Part shown: piece by piece, positions 54,672-62,758 of the stretch
How the letters are laid out: each line of letters starts with the position of its first letter
How positions within the stretch are numbered: position 1 is the first letter of the stretch
Assembly: GCF_900187405.1 (NCBI RefSeq)
Contig: NZ_LT896716.1
Span: 2,236,001 to 2,300,000, forward strand
Source of the DNA: Geobacter sp. DSM 9736
GTDB lineage: Bacteria > Desulfobacterota > Desulfuromonadia > Geobacterales > Geobacteraceae
Reading direction: 5' to 3'
DNA length: 64,000 nucleotides
Made by a program: the position numbers and the translations under genes
Notes under the pieces: generated by a model
Seen by the model: only the letters and a program-made list of their open reading frames with translations
What the model was told of the DNA's origin: nothing
Databases searched by the model: none

Positions 54672-55001
54672 ATGATGAAGCGATTGCATAACCGCCAACA
54701 CCTTATTCCTCTCGTCCTGACGGTAACGGTTCTTTTTGCCTGTCACGGGATCATCCTCCCAGGTGTCTCGTCTTTTCAAAAGGCAAAACAATGTGCCTCG
54801 GTAAGCGTAAAATGTCATGACTATGCCTCACACTCCAGTTTTGCGAAAACCGGTTTTGTAGCAGACATTATTAATTTTGATGACATCCTAAAAAGAACAA
54901 CCTTTCAAATTATTTCGATTAATTTGGAATCCCGCACGGCAGTATCTGTCCTAGACTCTGCCATCACCCCCAGGGCTCCACCTGCTTTAACCTTCTCATA
55001 A
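54672..55001 (+). CDS. Small secreted protein, paralogue of the one at 51616
   Basis: A 109-residue product with a basic N-terminus, a hydrophobic segment (about residues 11-27) and the C-terminal 'DSAITPRAPPALTFS'. It aligns end to end with the product at 51616-51942. Three Met codons (54666, 54672, 54675) are possible starts; none has a strong ribosome site. It stands between the stress-protein gene and secD. The 277 bases after it hold no other supported element. Family not recognised. Confidence 0.6.
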   Translation: MMKRLHNRQHLIPLVLTVTVLFACHGIILPGVSSFQKAKQCASVSVKCHDYASHSSFAKTGFVADIINFDDILKRTTFQIISINLESRTAVSVLDSAITPRAPPALTFS

Positions 55002-55278
55002 TTACATTACTTTCAGGTATCTTTGGCGTCACTGTTTTCAAAGGCGTTAAAGTTCCCCATCCATTGGATCTTCTGTCGGGAGTGAGGCTCAAGTTCGTGA
55101 ATCAGGCATGAGCTTTCCCTTGATACGCCCGTGCTTAAACATGCTCGCGGCACAAGGGTAAGTCTGGTTTTGCTCGTCTCACAATTCAGTCCATGCTGCG
55201 CGTCTCTCATTCCACTGGCATTGAGAGGGCAACCGCTCCAGTTGAAGATCCCTCAGCACAATTTGAAGGAGCTTAACC

Positions 55279-56877
55279 ATGAATAAGACTCTTGCATGGC
55301 GCGCAAGTCTAATATTGCTTTTCGCGCTCCTATCGTTTCTTTATCTAACGCCTACGCTTATTCCAACATTGCCTCAATGGTGGAAGGGCATCCTCCCCAA
55401 AGAAAAAATCAACCTTGGTCTCGATCTCCAGGGTGGCACCCACCTCGTAATGGAGGTGGATACGGAAAAAGCTATCGAAGGCGCTCTGGATCTTATAGCC
55501 ACTGATCTCGGGGACTCGCTCGACGCTCAAAGACTTCGCTTTCTGAGCGTTGGCAGGGTCGGTGAAGGGTTTGTGCAAGTAAGGCTGTACGATCAGCAGA
55601 CTGCCAACACCGTCAAGCAACAAATCAAGAAGAAATATCCGGAGATGGACGTTGTTGAACATACCGATTCAGAGGGTTTCGTAAATCTGCAACTGAGTAT
55701 GGACAAAAAGGTGCTATTCGAACGTAAAGACAAGGCGGTAGCACAGGCGCTGGAAACCATTCGTAACCGGATTGACCAGTTCGGAGTTACGGAGCCGATC
55801 ATCCAACGTGAAGGGAGCAATCATATTGTGGTTCAACTCCCCGGTGTTAAAGACCCTAAACGTGCCATTGAACTGATCGGTAAGACAGCTCGTCTTGAAT
55901 TCAAGCTGGTAAACGAGAGCATTGATCCGAGCGCCACACCAGGGACAGCTCCTGAAGAGGACGAGATACTATTTGAGAAAAAAGTCGATCCTCGAACCGG
56001 TGCGGTGTCGGAGGTCCCTCTTGTTGTAAAAAAAAGAGCAATGATTACCGGAGACCTGCTGACCGATGCTCAGGTGAATTTCGATTCTCAATTTAACCAA
56101 CCATATGTTGCCATTGAGTTCAATTCCACAGGCGCGAGACTTTTTGATCAGGTGACCGCCGCCAATGTAGGAAAGCGGTTCGCGATCGTGCTCGATAATA
56201 CCATTTATTCAGCCCCTGTTATCAGGGAGAGGATTTCAGGAGGAAGTGCGCAAATCTCCGGAGCTTTTACTGAAAAAGAGGCAGGGGATCTGGCCATTGT
56301 ATTGCGTGCCGGCTCTCTTCCCGCTCCGGTCAAGATCGTTCAGAACGTAACTGTTGGGCCTTCCATAGGTCAGGATTCGATTCACAAGGGACTGATTGCC
56401 GGTGCTGTTGGGGTGGTTTTGGTAGTGGTATTCATGGTGGTCTATTATAAATGGGCTGGAGTAGTTGCCAATATAGGCATGGTGTTGAACATCCTGTACC
56501 TGATGGGGATGCTTGCTGCCCTTGGAGCAACCCTGACTCTTCCCGGTATTGCAGCGATTGTTCTGCTGGTCGGGATGTCGGTAGATTCCAACGTTCTGAT
56601 CTTTGAGAGGATCAGAGAGGAAACCAGGATGGGGCGAACACCACAAATGAGCCTTGATGCCGGGTATGACAAGGCTTTCCTGACAGTTATGGACTCACAT
56701 GTAACGACCCTCATCACTGCTGCGGTGCTTTTTCAGTTTGGTACCGGTCCTGTCAAGGGCTTCGCAGTTTCCTTAAGCCTCGGGATCATAATCAACCTTT
56801 TTATATCGCTGGTGGCGACGAGAGTCATCTTTGACAGCTACCTTCGTAGTCATGATGTCAAGAAGCTCAGCATATAG
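55279..56877 (+). CDS. secD: Protein translocase subunit SecD
   Basis: A 532-residue RND-type protein. One N-terminal helix is followed by 'INLGLDLQGGTHLVMEV', a large periplasmic P1 domain with 'RNRIDQFGVTEPIIQREG', and five C-terminal helices with 'LVGMSVDSNVLIFERIREE' (conserved Asp/Arg in the proton path). With SecF it uses the proton force to pull proteins out of the Sec channel. AAGGAG precedes the ATG. No yajC or tgt is nearby, unlike the usual secDF locus, so this may be a second copy. Confidence 0.95.
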   Translation: MNKTLAWRASLILLFALLSFLYLTPTLIPTLPQWWKGILPKEKINLGLDLQGGTHLVMEVDTEKAIEGALDLIATDLGDSLDAQRLRFLSVGRVGEGFVQVRLYDQQTANTVKQQIKKKYPEMDVVEHTDSEGFVNLQLSMDKKVLFERKDKAVAQALETIRNRIDQFGVTEPIIQREGSNHIVVQLPGVKDPKRAIELIGKTARLEFKLVNESIDPSATPGTAPEEDEILFEKKVDPRTGAVSEVPLVVKKRAMITGDLLTDAQVNFDSQFNQPYVAIEFNSTGARLFDQVTAANVGKRFAIVLDNTIYSAPVIRERISGGSAQISGAFTEKEAGDLAIVLRAGSLPAPVKIVQNVTVGPSIGQDSIHKGLIAGAVGVVLVVVFMVVYYKWAGVVANIGMVLNILYLMGMLAALGATLTLPGIAAIVLLVGMSVDSNVLIFERIREETRMGRTPQMSLDAGYDKAFLTVMDSHVTTLITAAVLFQFGTGPVKGFAVSLSLGIIINLFISLVATRVIFDSYLRSHDVKKLSI

Positions 56878-56886
56878 GAGGTAATA

Positions 56887-57795
56887 ATGCAACTCATCAA
56901 AAAAACCAATATCGACTTCATCGGCAAACGAAAGATCTCCTTTGTCATCTCAGGAATAATCGCAATAGTTGGGATAATTGGCATTATTCAGATTGCCAGG
57001 AATGCTGCAAATATGGGTATAGACTTTTCCGGTGGAACCGCGGTACAGCTAAGTTTTTCGAATCCCGTCTCAACGGAAAAGGCCCGCGATATTCTGGCTC
57101 AACACAATCTCAAAGAGGCCCATTTGCAAGAAATAAAGGAAGGGAACAAACTTCTGATAAAAGTGGGAAAGGCCAATCAATCTTCAGGAAACGTCGCCGA
57201 TACAATCAAACGAATATTTGCAACCAATTTCCCCGACAATAGTTTCGTCGTCGAGAGTTCTACCGAAGTTGGCCCCTCAATTGGGGACAAGTTGAAGAAA
57301 GATACGCTTGTAGCCGTGGCGATATCCATGTTGGGCATCATTATTTACATCGCATGGCGTTTCGATTTCAAGTTCGGTATCGGAGCCACTATCGCTACTC
57401 TTCATGATGTCCTGGCCATGATTGCCGTCTTCTATTTAATGAACAAGGAGATCGACCTCCTGTTCGTCACTGCCGTCCTGACCATTGCCGGCTATTCCCT
57501 TACAGATACAGTCGTGGTTTTCGACAGGATCAGGGAAAACATGAACAAGAGCTTTGCCGGGTCGCTTCCGGATTTGTTCAATAAGAGCATCAATGAAGTC
57601 CTCTCAAGAACCGTAATAACCTCTGTGACCACCTTTCTGGCTGCGTTTTCTTTGTACCTGTTCGGAGGAGAGGTGATTAACAATTTTGCCTTTGCCTTGG
57701 TGGTTGGCGTTGTAGTGGCGACTTATTCTTCGATCTTCATTGCAAGTCCAATTGTTGTGGAAATGGAAAAAACGCCAGTACGGCATCAAGAATAA
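56887..57795 (+). CDS. secF: Protein translocase subunit SecF
   Basis: A 302-residue partner of SecD: N-terminal helix, 'NMGIDFSGGTAVQLSF', a small periplasmic domain, 'VGPSIGDKLKKDT' and five helices with 'IAGYSLTDTVVVFDRIREN' and 'LSRTVITSVTTFLAAF'. AGGAGG lies before its ATG and only nine bases separate it from secD. No terminator was recognised after it. Confidence 0.95.
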   Translation: MQLIKKTNIDFIGKRKISFVISGIIAIVGIIGIIQIARNAANMGIDFSGGTAVQLSFSNPVSTEKARDILAQHNLKEAHLQEIKEGNKLLIKVGKANQSSGNVADTIKRIFATNFPDNSFVVESSTEVGPSIGDKLKKDTLVAVAISMLGIIIYIAWRFDFKFGIGATIATLHDVLAMIAVFYLMNKEIDLLFVTAVLTIAGYSLTDTVVVFDRIRENMNKSFAGSLPDLFNKSINEVLSRTVITSVTTFLAAFSLYLFGGEVINNFAFALVVGVVVATYSSIFIASPIVVEMEKTPVRHQE

Positions 57796-57888
57796 GGCAG
57801 ATTTTTCAAAAAAAGGTAGGGGCAGTAAAAATCCACATGATTAGCCAGTCTAGTGCAGTTTAATCAAGGCAGAAAGGGATGTCGACAA

Positions 57889-58194
57889 TCAGGTAATAAA
57901 GGGAGTGCTTGATAAGCGGTTGTACCAGATCGTCAGGCGTATAGCGGGAGCCAGTGGCGGCACGTTTATTACCACGGGCAAACCTTCTGCTCCCGGCTCC
58001 CGCTCGAACGTCTCAGCGGACTGAGCCCGGGTCTCTTCAAGCTTCTTTTCGAGCTTCGCCCAAGCCTTCTTTTTCCAGTCCTCTGAAGCCTTGGCAAGCT
58101 GCTCGTACTTGATGAACAAGACCTTGCCATCCTTGACCGAAACGAACCGCACTCTTTCAGCAATTCGCACATGCCCGGAGATCAAAAAGAACAT
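57889..58194 (-). CDS. Hypothetical protein of 101 residues, unclear
   Basis: An open frame opposite to its neighbours with GC-richer codons than the surrounding DNA. The middle is strongly charged and helical ('YEQLAKASEDWKKKAWAKL', 'KKLEETRAQSAETFE'), fitting a short coiled coil. The start at 58194 has no good ribosome site and no family is recognised. It may be a piece of a larger lost gene; on the plus strand at about 58270-58377 there is another orphan end ('ELDLPPAAADILMEDMFSG'). The 755-base stretch 57796-58552 otherwise shows nothing. Confidence 0.35.
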   Translation of the reverse strand: MFFLISGHVRIAERVRFVSVKDGKVLFIKYEQLAKASEDWKKKAWAKLEKKLEETRAQSAETFEREPGAEGLPVVINVPPLAPAIRLTIWYNRLSSTPFIT

Positions 58195-58552
58195 ATTTGC
58201 GGATCAGCGACACCAAGATTCAGTGCAAGGTATGACTTGTGATGGCGACAGCTTTTAAGTGAACGTTGCACCTGTTCCCCAACAAAGCACTTTCTCTTTG
58301 AACTGGATCTTCCACCAGCGGCGGCGGATATTTTGATGGAAGACATGTTCTCGGGTGAATACGATGGCCGTTAAAGTAGTCAGCCTCTCTGACTTTCGGT
58401 AACCATTGCACTAAATCAGTAGACGGGATACTCTTGCAACTATCGGAAAGGGAAAGGTCAGCTATGATAACTTAGACTGTCCGACTGACTGACATAGCCT
58501 TTAATAAAAGATGCCCCAATAACACCGGATACTTGTGGCATTTCCGCAATAC

Positions 58553-58599
58553 GATTAGTAATCAGCAGATCAGCGGTTCGAGTCCGCTTATCGGCTCCA
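58553..58599 (+). pseudogene. 3' fragment of a tRNA-Thr-like gene
   Basis: GATTAGTAATCAGCAGATCAG CGGTTCGAGTCCGCTTATCGGCTCCA (broken here for length) matches the 3' 47 bases of the intact tRNA-Thr at 51193-51239 at 41 positions, with anticodon loop TTAGTAA, a complete T-arm and the CCA end. There is no D-arm or acceptor 5' strand before it. A terminator follows. It looks like an attachment-site remnant or the decayed end of a tandem tRNA gene. Confidence 0.8.
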
Positions 58600-58606
58600 G
58601 CATATG

Positions 58607-58644
58607 AAGCCCCGGTTCCATGGAAACCGGGGCTTCAGCTTTTT
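58607..58644 (+). terminator. Rho-independent terminator after the tRNA fragment
   Basis: AAGCCCCGGTT pairs with AACCGGGGCTT around a six-base loop, followed by CAGCTTTTT. It is eight bases after the CCA of the fragment, the usual position of a tRNA terminator, so the fragment was once the end of a whole tRNA gene. Confidence 0.85.
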
Positions 58645-58672
58645 CCGGAAACAGGCCCCGGAGGATATGTAA

Positions 58673-59203
58673 GTGAAGCATCTCGAAAACTACCGCGTCC
58701 TCATTGCTAAAATCGATGACTTCTGCAACCGCGTCACGGAAGACCTTGCTGAGCACATAGCCTGCCGCCCCGGCTGCGACGGGTGCTGCCGCCACCTTAC
58801 CCTCTTCCCCGTGGAGGCGGCGGCTCTCATTTCGGCATTGGCCAAAGCACCACCTGAGCTCGCAGAACAGATCACAGAACGTGCCAGACAGGCAACTCCC
58901 GATGGAGATTGCCCTCTTCTCATCAATGGCAGGTGTGCCTTGTACGAGAGTCGCCCGGTGATCTGCCGCACACATGGACTGCCCCTCCTCATAAGAGAGG
59001 ATGCAGCCTCTAGGCTTGACCACTGCCCACTCAACTTCAAGACGCTCGAATCCATTCCCGGCCATCTGATCCTCGATATCACGCCCCTCAATGCAATGCT
59101 TGTCTCGGTGAACGCTCTCTTCACGGCAGAGCGTCCCGCCACCTTCCCTGAACGGGAGCGCATCAGTATCTCGGAGGCGCTTCTGATCCGCCAGAGGGGG
59201 TAG
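58673..59203 (+). CDS. YkgJ-family cysteine cluster protein, GTG start
   Basis: A 176-residue protein with 'CRPGCDGCCRHLTLFPVEAA' (C-X3-C-X2-CC), then 'CPLLINGRCALYESRPVICRTHG' (in part), the eight-Cys pattern of the YkgJ zinc/iron-chelating family. The start is GTG at 58673 with GGAGG eight bases upstream. Function in the family is not settled; metal or Fe-S binding is expected. Its 3' end overlaps the end of the opposite-strand small gene by 41 bases. Confidence 0.88.
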   Translation: MKHLENYRVLIAKIDDFCNRVTEDLAEHIACRPGCDGCCRHLTLFPVEAAALISALAKAPPELAEQITERARQATPDGDCPLLINGRCALYESRPVICRTHGLPLLIREDAASRLDHCPLNFKTLESIPGHLILDITPLNAMLVSVNALFTAERPATFPERERISISEALLIRQRG

Positions 59204-59399
59204 CGGTCACCTCGCAGGCACCGAACGTGCTTTTCCCGGCAGAGCTTTTCAGGCCTTCCCTGCTTTGTGTACGCGTGATGTTGACCCAACCATGGGGAGA
59301 AGAGAATCCTAACAATTTCCCAGCTCCGATCAGGCCGTCCAGCTCGTCATGAATTACAGCGTCGTACATCTCATCAAGGTACTGGACAACAATCAGCAT
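59163..59399 (-). CDS. Small protein, first of three tandem paralogues
   Basis: A 78-residue product: 'MLIVVQYLDEMYDAVIHDEL', 'LIGAGKLLGF' and 'HGWVNI'. It aligns with the product at 59614-59835 ('MLVMVRYMDDEYGIVEDYCL', 'LIATGKIAEF', 'DEWVTI') but loses the common pattern after residue 42, so its tail may be decayed. GGAGG lies four bases before the ATG. The last 41 bases run into the YkgJ gene on the other strand. Confidence 0.6.
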   Translation of the reverse strand: MLIVVQYLDEMYDAVIHDELDGLIGAGKLLGFSSPHGWVNITRTQSREGLKSSAGKSTFGACEVTATPSGGSEAPPRY

Positions 59400-59613
59400 C
59401 GAACCTCCGATATTGATGGTGAATTTCCAGTATCGGCACCGCCGGCAAATACCTTAGGGATTTATTAATGTGCCTGATGCAATGTGGAGGGCGGGGAAGT
59501 TCGCCGCCAAGGCAAATGAACCGTAATGTTCATTCGCCTTAACGCGTAGTAGCCGGGGAAGCGAGGACGGCCACTCTAGGAAGTGGAACAGACGGAGGGC
59601 AAAGGGAAGGGTG

Positions 59614-59835
59614 TTATGCTTCGCCTGAATCACCGGTAACTACACTGAAGGGTTTTCGCCGTTCAGGGCCGTCGTAGACACCGCCACTGCCCCTGACACG
59701 GTCGCATCCTATGGTCACCCACTCATCAGAGCGGGCAAACTCGGCAATTTTACCGGTTGCAATCAGATAGTCTAGACAGTAATCTTCGACTATCCCATAC
59801 TCATCATCCATATAACGGACCATCACAAGCATCAT
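59614..59835 (-). CDS. Small protein, second of three tandem paralogues, with GPERR motif
   Basis: A 73-residue acidic product with a short beta-type start (MMLVMVRYMDDEYGIVEDY), a 'LIATGKIAEFARSDEWVTIG' middle and a Gly-rich 'RGSGGVYDGPERRKPF' end. The X-Y-X-G-P-E-R-R tail is familiar from short deltaproteobacterial proteins of unknown role. GGAGGAGC precedes the ATG. No signal peptide, membrane segment or cysteine motif (one Cys pair apart) is seen. I know no function. Confidence 0.72.
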   Translation of the reverse strand: MMLVMVRYMDDEYGIVEDYCLDYLIATGKIAEFARSDEWVTIGCDRVRGSGGVYDGPERRKPFSVVTGDSGEA

Positions 59836-59863
59836 GCTCCTCCTGCGTGTTGCTTCATAATAT

Positions 59864-60040
59864 TTACTTCTTCAATACGGTCTGCACATTCAGAGGGGGG
59901 AGAGGAATGAATTCTTCCATGACCACCTTCTCCCAATCGCACGAATTGTCATACCCGGCGATCCTTCCATCTTCAGTATCAAATGTGAAATCAGCGACGA
60001 CGTCGTAGGTGAAATCGTCATAACACACAAGAATGCCCAT
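59864..60040 (-). CDS. Small protein, third of three tandem paralogues
   Basis: A 58-residue product, 'MGILVCYDDFTYDVVADFTF' then 'DGRIAGYDNSCDWEKV', which follows the plan of its two neighbours in the first 40 residues but ends differently. The ATG at 60040 has a perfect AGGAGG site, so I reject an earlier in-frame start at 60133. It is the promoter-proximal member of the minus-strand set. Confidence 0.7.
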   Translation of the reverse strand: MGILVCYDDFTYDVVADFTFDTEDGRIAGYDNSCDWEKVVMEEFIPLPPLNVQTVLKK

Positions 60041-60253
60041 GGTTTCCTCCTTGCAAAGGGTATCGGCATAGGATAAGAAAAGGTTTAGTCGGAAAATACC
60101 TGAGGAAGCGATCGGTCCTACGGGCGCGCCCACTATGTCAAAACTGGTCGGAAATTGCAGATTGGCTTAATTACCTCGAAGGCCTGCCTTTTCTAGTTCA
60201 GCACGGCAGAACTGGCGCCATTCAAAAGAATTGCTGTTAGGAAGGAGGGAAGG

Positions 60254-61072
60254 ATGCGTGCATCGGTAAATGGCATAACGATGGAATTTGAAATGGGGGG
60301 AAGCGGAACACCGGTACTTCTTGTGCACGGGTTCCCTCTCAACAGACAGATGTGGCAGCCACAGATGAAAGCCCTCATAGCCGCGGGCTACCGCGTCATC
60401 TGCCCAGACTTGCGCGGCTTCGGCGGCAGCGAAGCTTCCGGAGGGGAAACCGGCATTTCTCAGTTCGCCGATGACCTGGTCGGGCTCCTGGACCACCTGC
60501 AAATCGAACGGGCAGTGATCGGAGGCATGTCGATGGGGGGGTATGTATTGCTCGACCTGCTTGAACGTCATCCTTCACGGTGCAGCGCTGCCTGCTTCAT
60601 AGTCACAAGAAGCGGCGCAGACGACGACGCAGGAAAAGCACGAAGGCTCGCTCTCGCCCAGGAAGCAGACAAGTTCGGCCCTCAGGTTGTGGCCAACGCC
60701 TTTGCGGGGATACTGTTTGCACCCGGGGCCGAGGATAGGCACCCGGAGCTGACCGCTGAAGTATACTCCTGGATGGTCGCCACCAGCACTTCGGGACTGA
60801 CGGGTGGCCTCCTCGCCATGCGTGAACGGAAAGACTATACGCCCCTTGTCCCAATGCTCCGCATTCCCTGTCTGGTTATCGGGGCTGAACAGGACCGGGC
60901 CATTCCTCCGGAGAACTCACGTCAACTGGCTTCAAAGATTCCGGACTGTACCAGCTGCATCATTCCCGAGGCGGGGCACCTTGCAAACCTGGAGCAGCCG
61001 GATGCGTTCAATGCCTGCCTGCTGGGATTCCTCGACAGACTGAATGGAAAATTTCCCGGCAATAGAAGTTAA
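60254..61072 (+). CDS. Alpha/beta hydrolase
   Basis: A 272-residue protein of the alpha/beta hydrolase fold: oxyanion 'LLVHGFPLN', nucleophile elbow 'GGMSMGGY' (Ser), acid in 'GAEQDRAIPP' and His in 'EAGHLANLEQP'. It resembles 3-oxoadipate enol-lactonase/carboxylesterase-like members but the substrate is unknown. GGAGGGAAGG precedes the ATG. The 3' end overlaps the end of the opposing scpB gene by four bases. Confidence 0.9.
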   Translation: MRASVNGITMEFEMGGSGTPVLLVHGFPLNRQMWQPQMKALIAAGYRVICPDLRGFGGSEASGGETGISQFADDLVGLLDHLQIERAVIGGMSMGGYVLLDLLERHPSRCSAACFIVTRSGADDDAGKARRLALAQEADKFGPQVVANAFAGILFAPGAEDRHPELTAEVYSWMVATSTSGLTGGLLAMRERKDYTPLVPMLRIPCLVIGAEQDRAIPPENSRQLASKIPDCTSCIIPEAGHLANLEQPDAFNACLLGFLDRLNGKFPGNRS

Positions 61073-61848
61073 ACACCGGTGAAAACGGGGGACCGCTTCT
61101 CAAGGAAAGCCTGAATCCCTTCAGTGTAGTCGGTGCTGTCGTAGACCAGGCGGCGGAGCCCCTGGATGCGCTCGAAGGTAAGGGGATTGAGCGGATAGGC
61201 GCTCGACAGGAGCCTGATCTGCTCCTTGATGACCGAAATGCTCAGAGGACTGTGCCGTGAAATGTTACGCGCCATTTCATAAGTGAACTCCTCAAGCCCA
61301 TCTACCGGGACAAGATGGTTCAGAATTCCCACCCGCTCGGCACGCTCCGCCGAAAGGGGCTTGGCAGTGAAGAACATTTCCTTCACGATATTGGCCCCCA
61401 TGATATTCATGAAGTGGAGGATTCCCGAAGCGTTGTACGGAACCCCGATCTTCGCCGGAGTCATGCAGAAACTTGTGGTGGGGCACCCGATGAGAATATC
61501 GCAGCTGAGGGCAAGATCGCACGCTCCTCCCCATACGCTCCCCTCGATCATTGCAATTACCGGCATGGGAGTATTCTGCACCCCTCGCAGAACTGTAATT
61601 AGGGGATCGTTGTAAGCAAGCGGGTCTCGGCCAGGCAGCGGCAATTCCCGCACGTCGTGCCCCGCCGACCAGACCTTTGCTCCCGAATGGGCCCTCAGGA
61701 CGAGAACCCGCGTCTTGCTCTTCTGGAACCATTCCATGGCATGCATTACCTCGTCGACCAGTGCTTTGCTCAGTACATTGCGCCGATGGGGGTCGTCCAG
61801 AACTATGGTGCCGATGTGGTCCTGGAGCTGGGAAATGATGAGCGACAT
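61069..61848 (-). CDS. scpB: Methylmalonyl-CoA decarboxylase, ScpB-like
   Basis: A 259-residue crotonase-family enzyme very like E. coli ScpB (YgfG): 'AKVWSAGHDVRELP', 'RDPLAYNDPL', 'EGSVWGGACDLALSCD', 'MTPAKIGVPYN' and 'FERIQGLRRLVYDSTDYTEG'. ScpB turns methylmalonyl-CoA into propionyl-CoA. The ATG at 61848 has AAGGAGG seven bases upstream and gives the family length; an ATG seven codons earlier includes that site and is rejected. No mutase genes are adjacent. Confidence 0.9.
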   Translation of the reverse strand: MSLIISQLQDHIGTIVLDDPHRRNVLSKALVDEVMHAMEWFQKSKTRVLVLRAHSGAKVWSAGHDVRELPLPGRDPLAYNDPLITVLRGVQNTPMPVIAMIEGSVWGGACDLALSCDILIGCPTTSFCMTPAKIGVPYNASGILHFMNIMGANIVKEMFFTAKPLSAERAERVGILNHLVPVDGLEEFTYEMARNISRHSPLSISVIKEQIRLLSSAYPLNPLTFERIQGLRRLVYDSTDYTEGIQAFLEKRSPVFTGV

Positions 61849-61950
61849 TCGGATGCCTCCTTCCGACATTTAAAACAAACTCTAATTCACCAAATTTTAA
61901 TATCGGTAGAAAGGCGGGAATAGTTAGGGCCATCTTCTGCACGAAACAAT

Positions 61951-61977
61951 AAAAAAGGCAGCCGCTTTGGCTGCCTT
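61951..61977 (-). terminator. Rho-independent terminator after the Smr gene
   Basis: On the minus strand AAGGCAGCC pairs with GGCTGCCTT around a five-base loop and is followed by TTTT-rich sequence. It lies 26 bases after the Smr-domain gene. Confidence 0.88.
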
Positions 61978-62002
61978 AAAAACCTGATCATGTGCAAGAG
62001 AG

Positions 62003-62737
62003 TCAGCCGGTCTGGTTCCGGACACCCACCGGCAGCTTCTTGTCCTTGTCCCGGAGAAATACCACAAAGGCCCCCGAGCCACCCATCTGCCTGGGGGCAG
62101 GCGAGAATTCAGCGACCATGCCCCGACCTTTGTCCCGTAGCCATCCTGCCACCGCGCGCTGCAGCACCGGCTCTCCCGGCGAGTTGTTACCCTTGCCTGT
62201 TATCACGAGCACTGCCTGCTGCCGCCGGGTCCATGCTCCGGCAACGAAACTGGCAAGGCACTGCAGAGCCTCGTCACGCACCATCCCGTGGAGATCGAGT
62301 TCATAGTCAATCCTGATCTCTCCCCGTTTGAGCTGCCTGGTCCGGCTCGCTGAGAGCGGACGCAGGGTATCGTCGTCACTTTCCTCCCTCTCTTCCTCAC
62401 GGAACCGGACGTCAAGCTGAAGGTTCGCCAGCGCATCCAGAAATACGTTCCGCTCCTCCTGAGTGATGGGGGATGGCGCAGAGGCGGGTTTAACCGCGGA
62501 TACCTCCTTGAAGGGCATCTTCCCGGAAAAAGGGCGAACGCCTTCCATAGCACGCAGAAAAATGTCCCTTTCCCTCGCCGAATCCACTTTCTCCTGCTCA
62601 GGCTGGACCTGCCGCTCCTGCTTCACCTGAAGGGGGTCTGGCCCTTCTTCGGCAGGTTTATACCCTTTCAGTGAAGAGAACTGAGCCGCCTTGAAAGCAG
62701 CCGGTTGCGGCTCCTGTTTTTTCTTCTTTTTCGCCAT
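62003..62737 (-). CDS. Smr-domain protein
   Basis: A 244-residue protein with a long charged, lysine-rich N-terminus (MAKKKKKQ) and a C-terminal Smr domain (about 145-235): 'ELDLHGMVRDEAL' and 'VLVITGKGNNSPG' carry the DLHG and TGKG motifs. Smr domains nick branched DNA or cut RNA, including stalled mRNAs. Its partner is unknown. It follows the OmpA-type lipoprotein gene by 21 bases. Confidence 0.9.
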   Translation of the reverse strand: MAKKKKKQEPQPAAFKAAQFSSLKGYKPAEEGPDPLQVKQERQVQPEQEKVDSARERDIFLRAMEGVRPFSGKMPFKEVSAVKPASAPSPITQEERNVFLDALANLQLDVRFREEEREESDDDTLRPLSASRTRQLKRGEIRIDYELDLHGMVRDEALQCLASFVAGAWTRRQQAVLVITGKGNNSPGEPVLQRAVAGWLRDKGRGMVAEFSPAPRQMGGSGAFVVFLRDKDKKLPVGVRNQTG

Positions 62738-62758
62738 TGGTTATCACATTTCCCTAAG

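Noticed and set aside
51164-58599. Integrase or insertion sequence in the tRNA-bracketed segment
   Set aside because: No tyrosine or serine recombinase motifs and no terminal inverted repeats were recognised, so it is not reported as an active mobile element.
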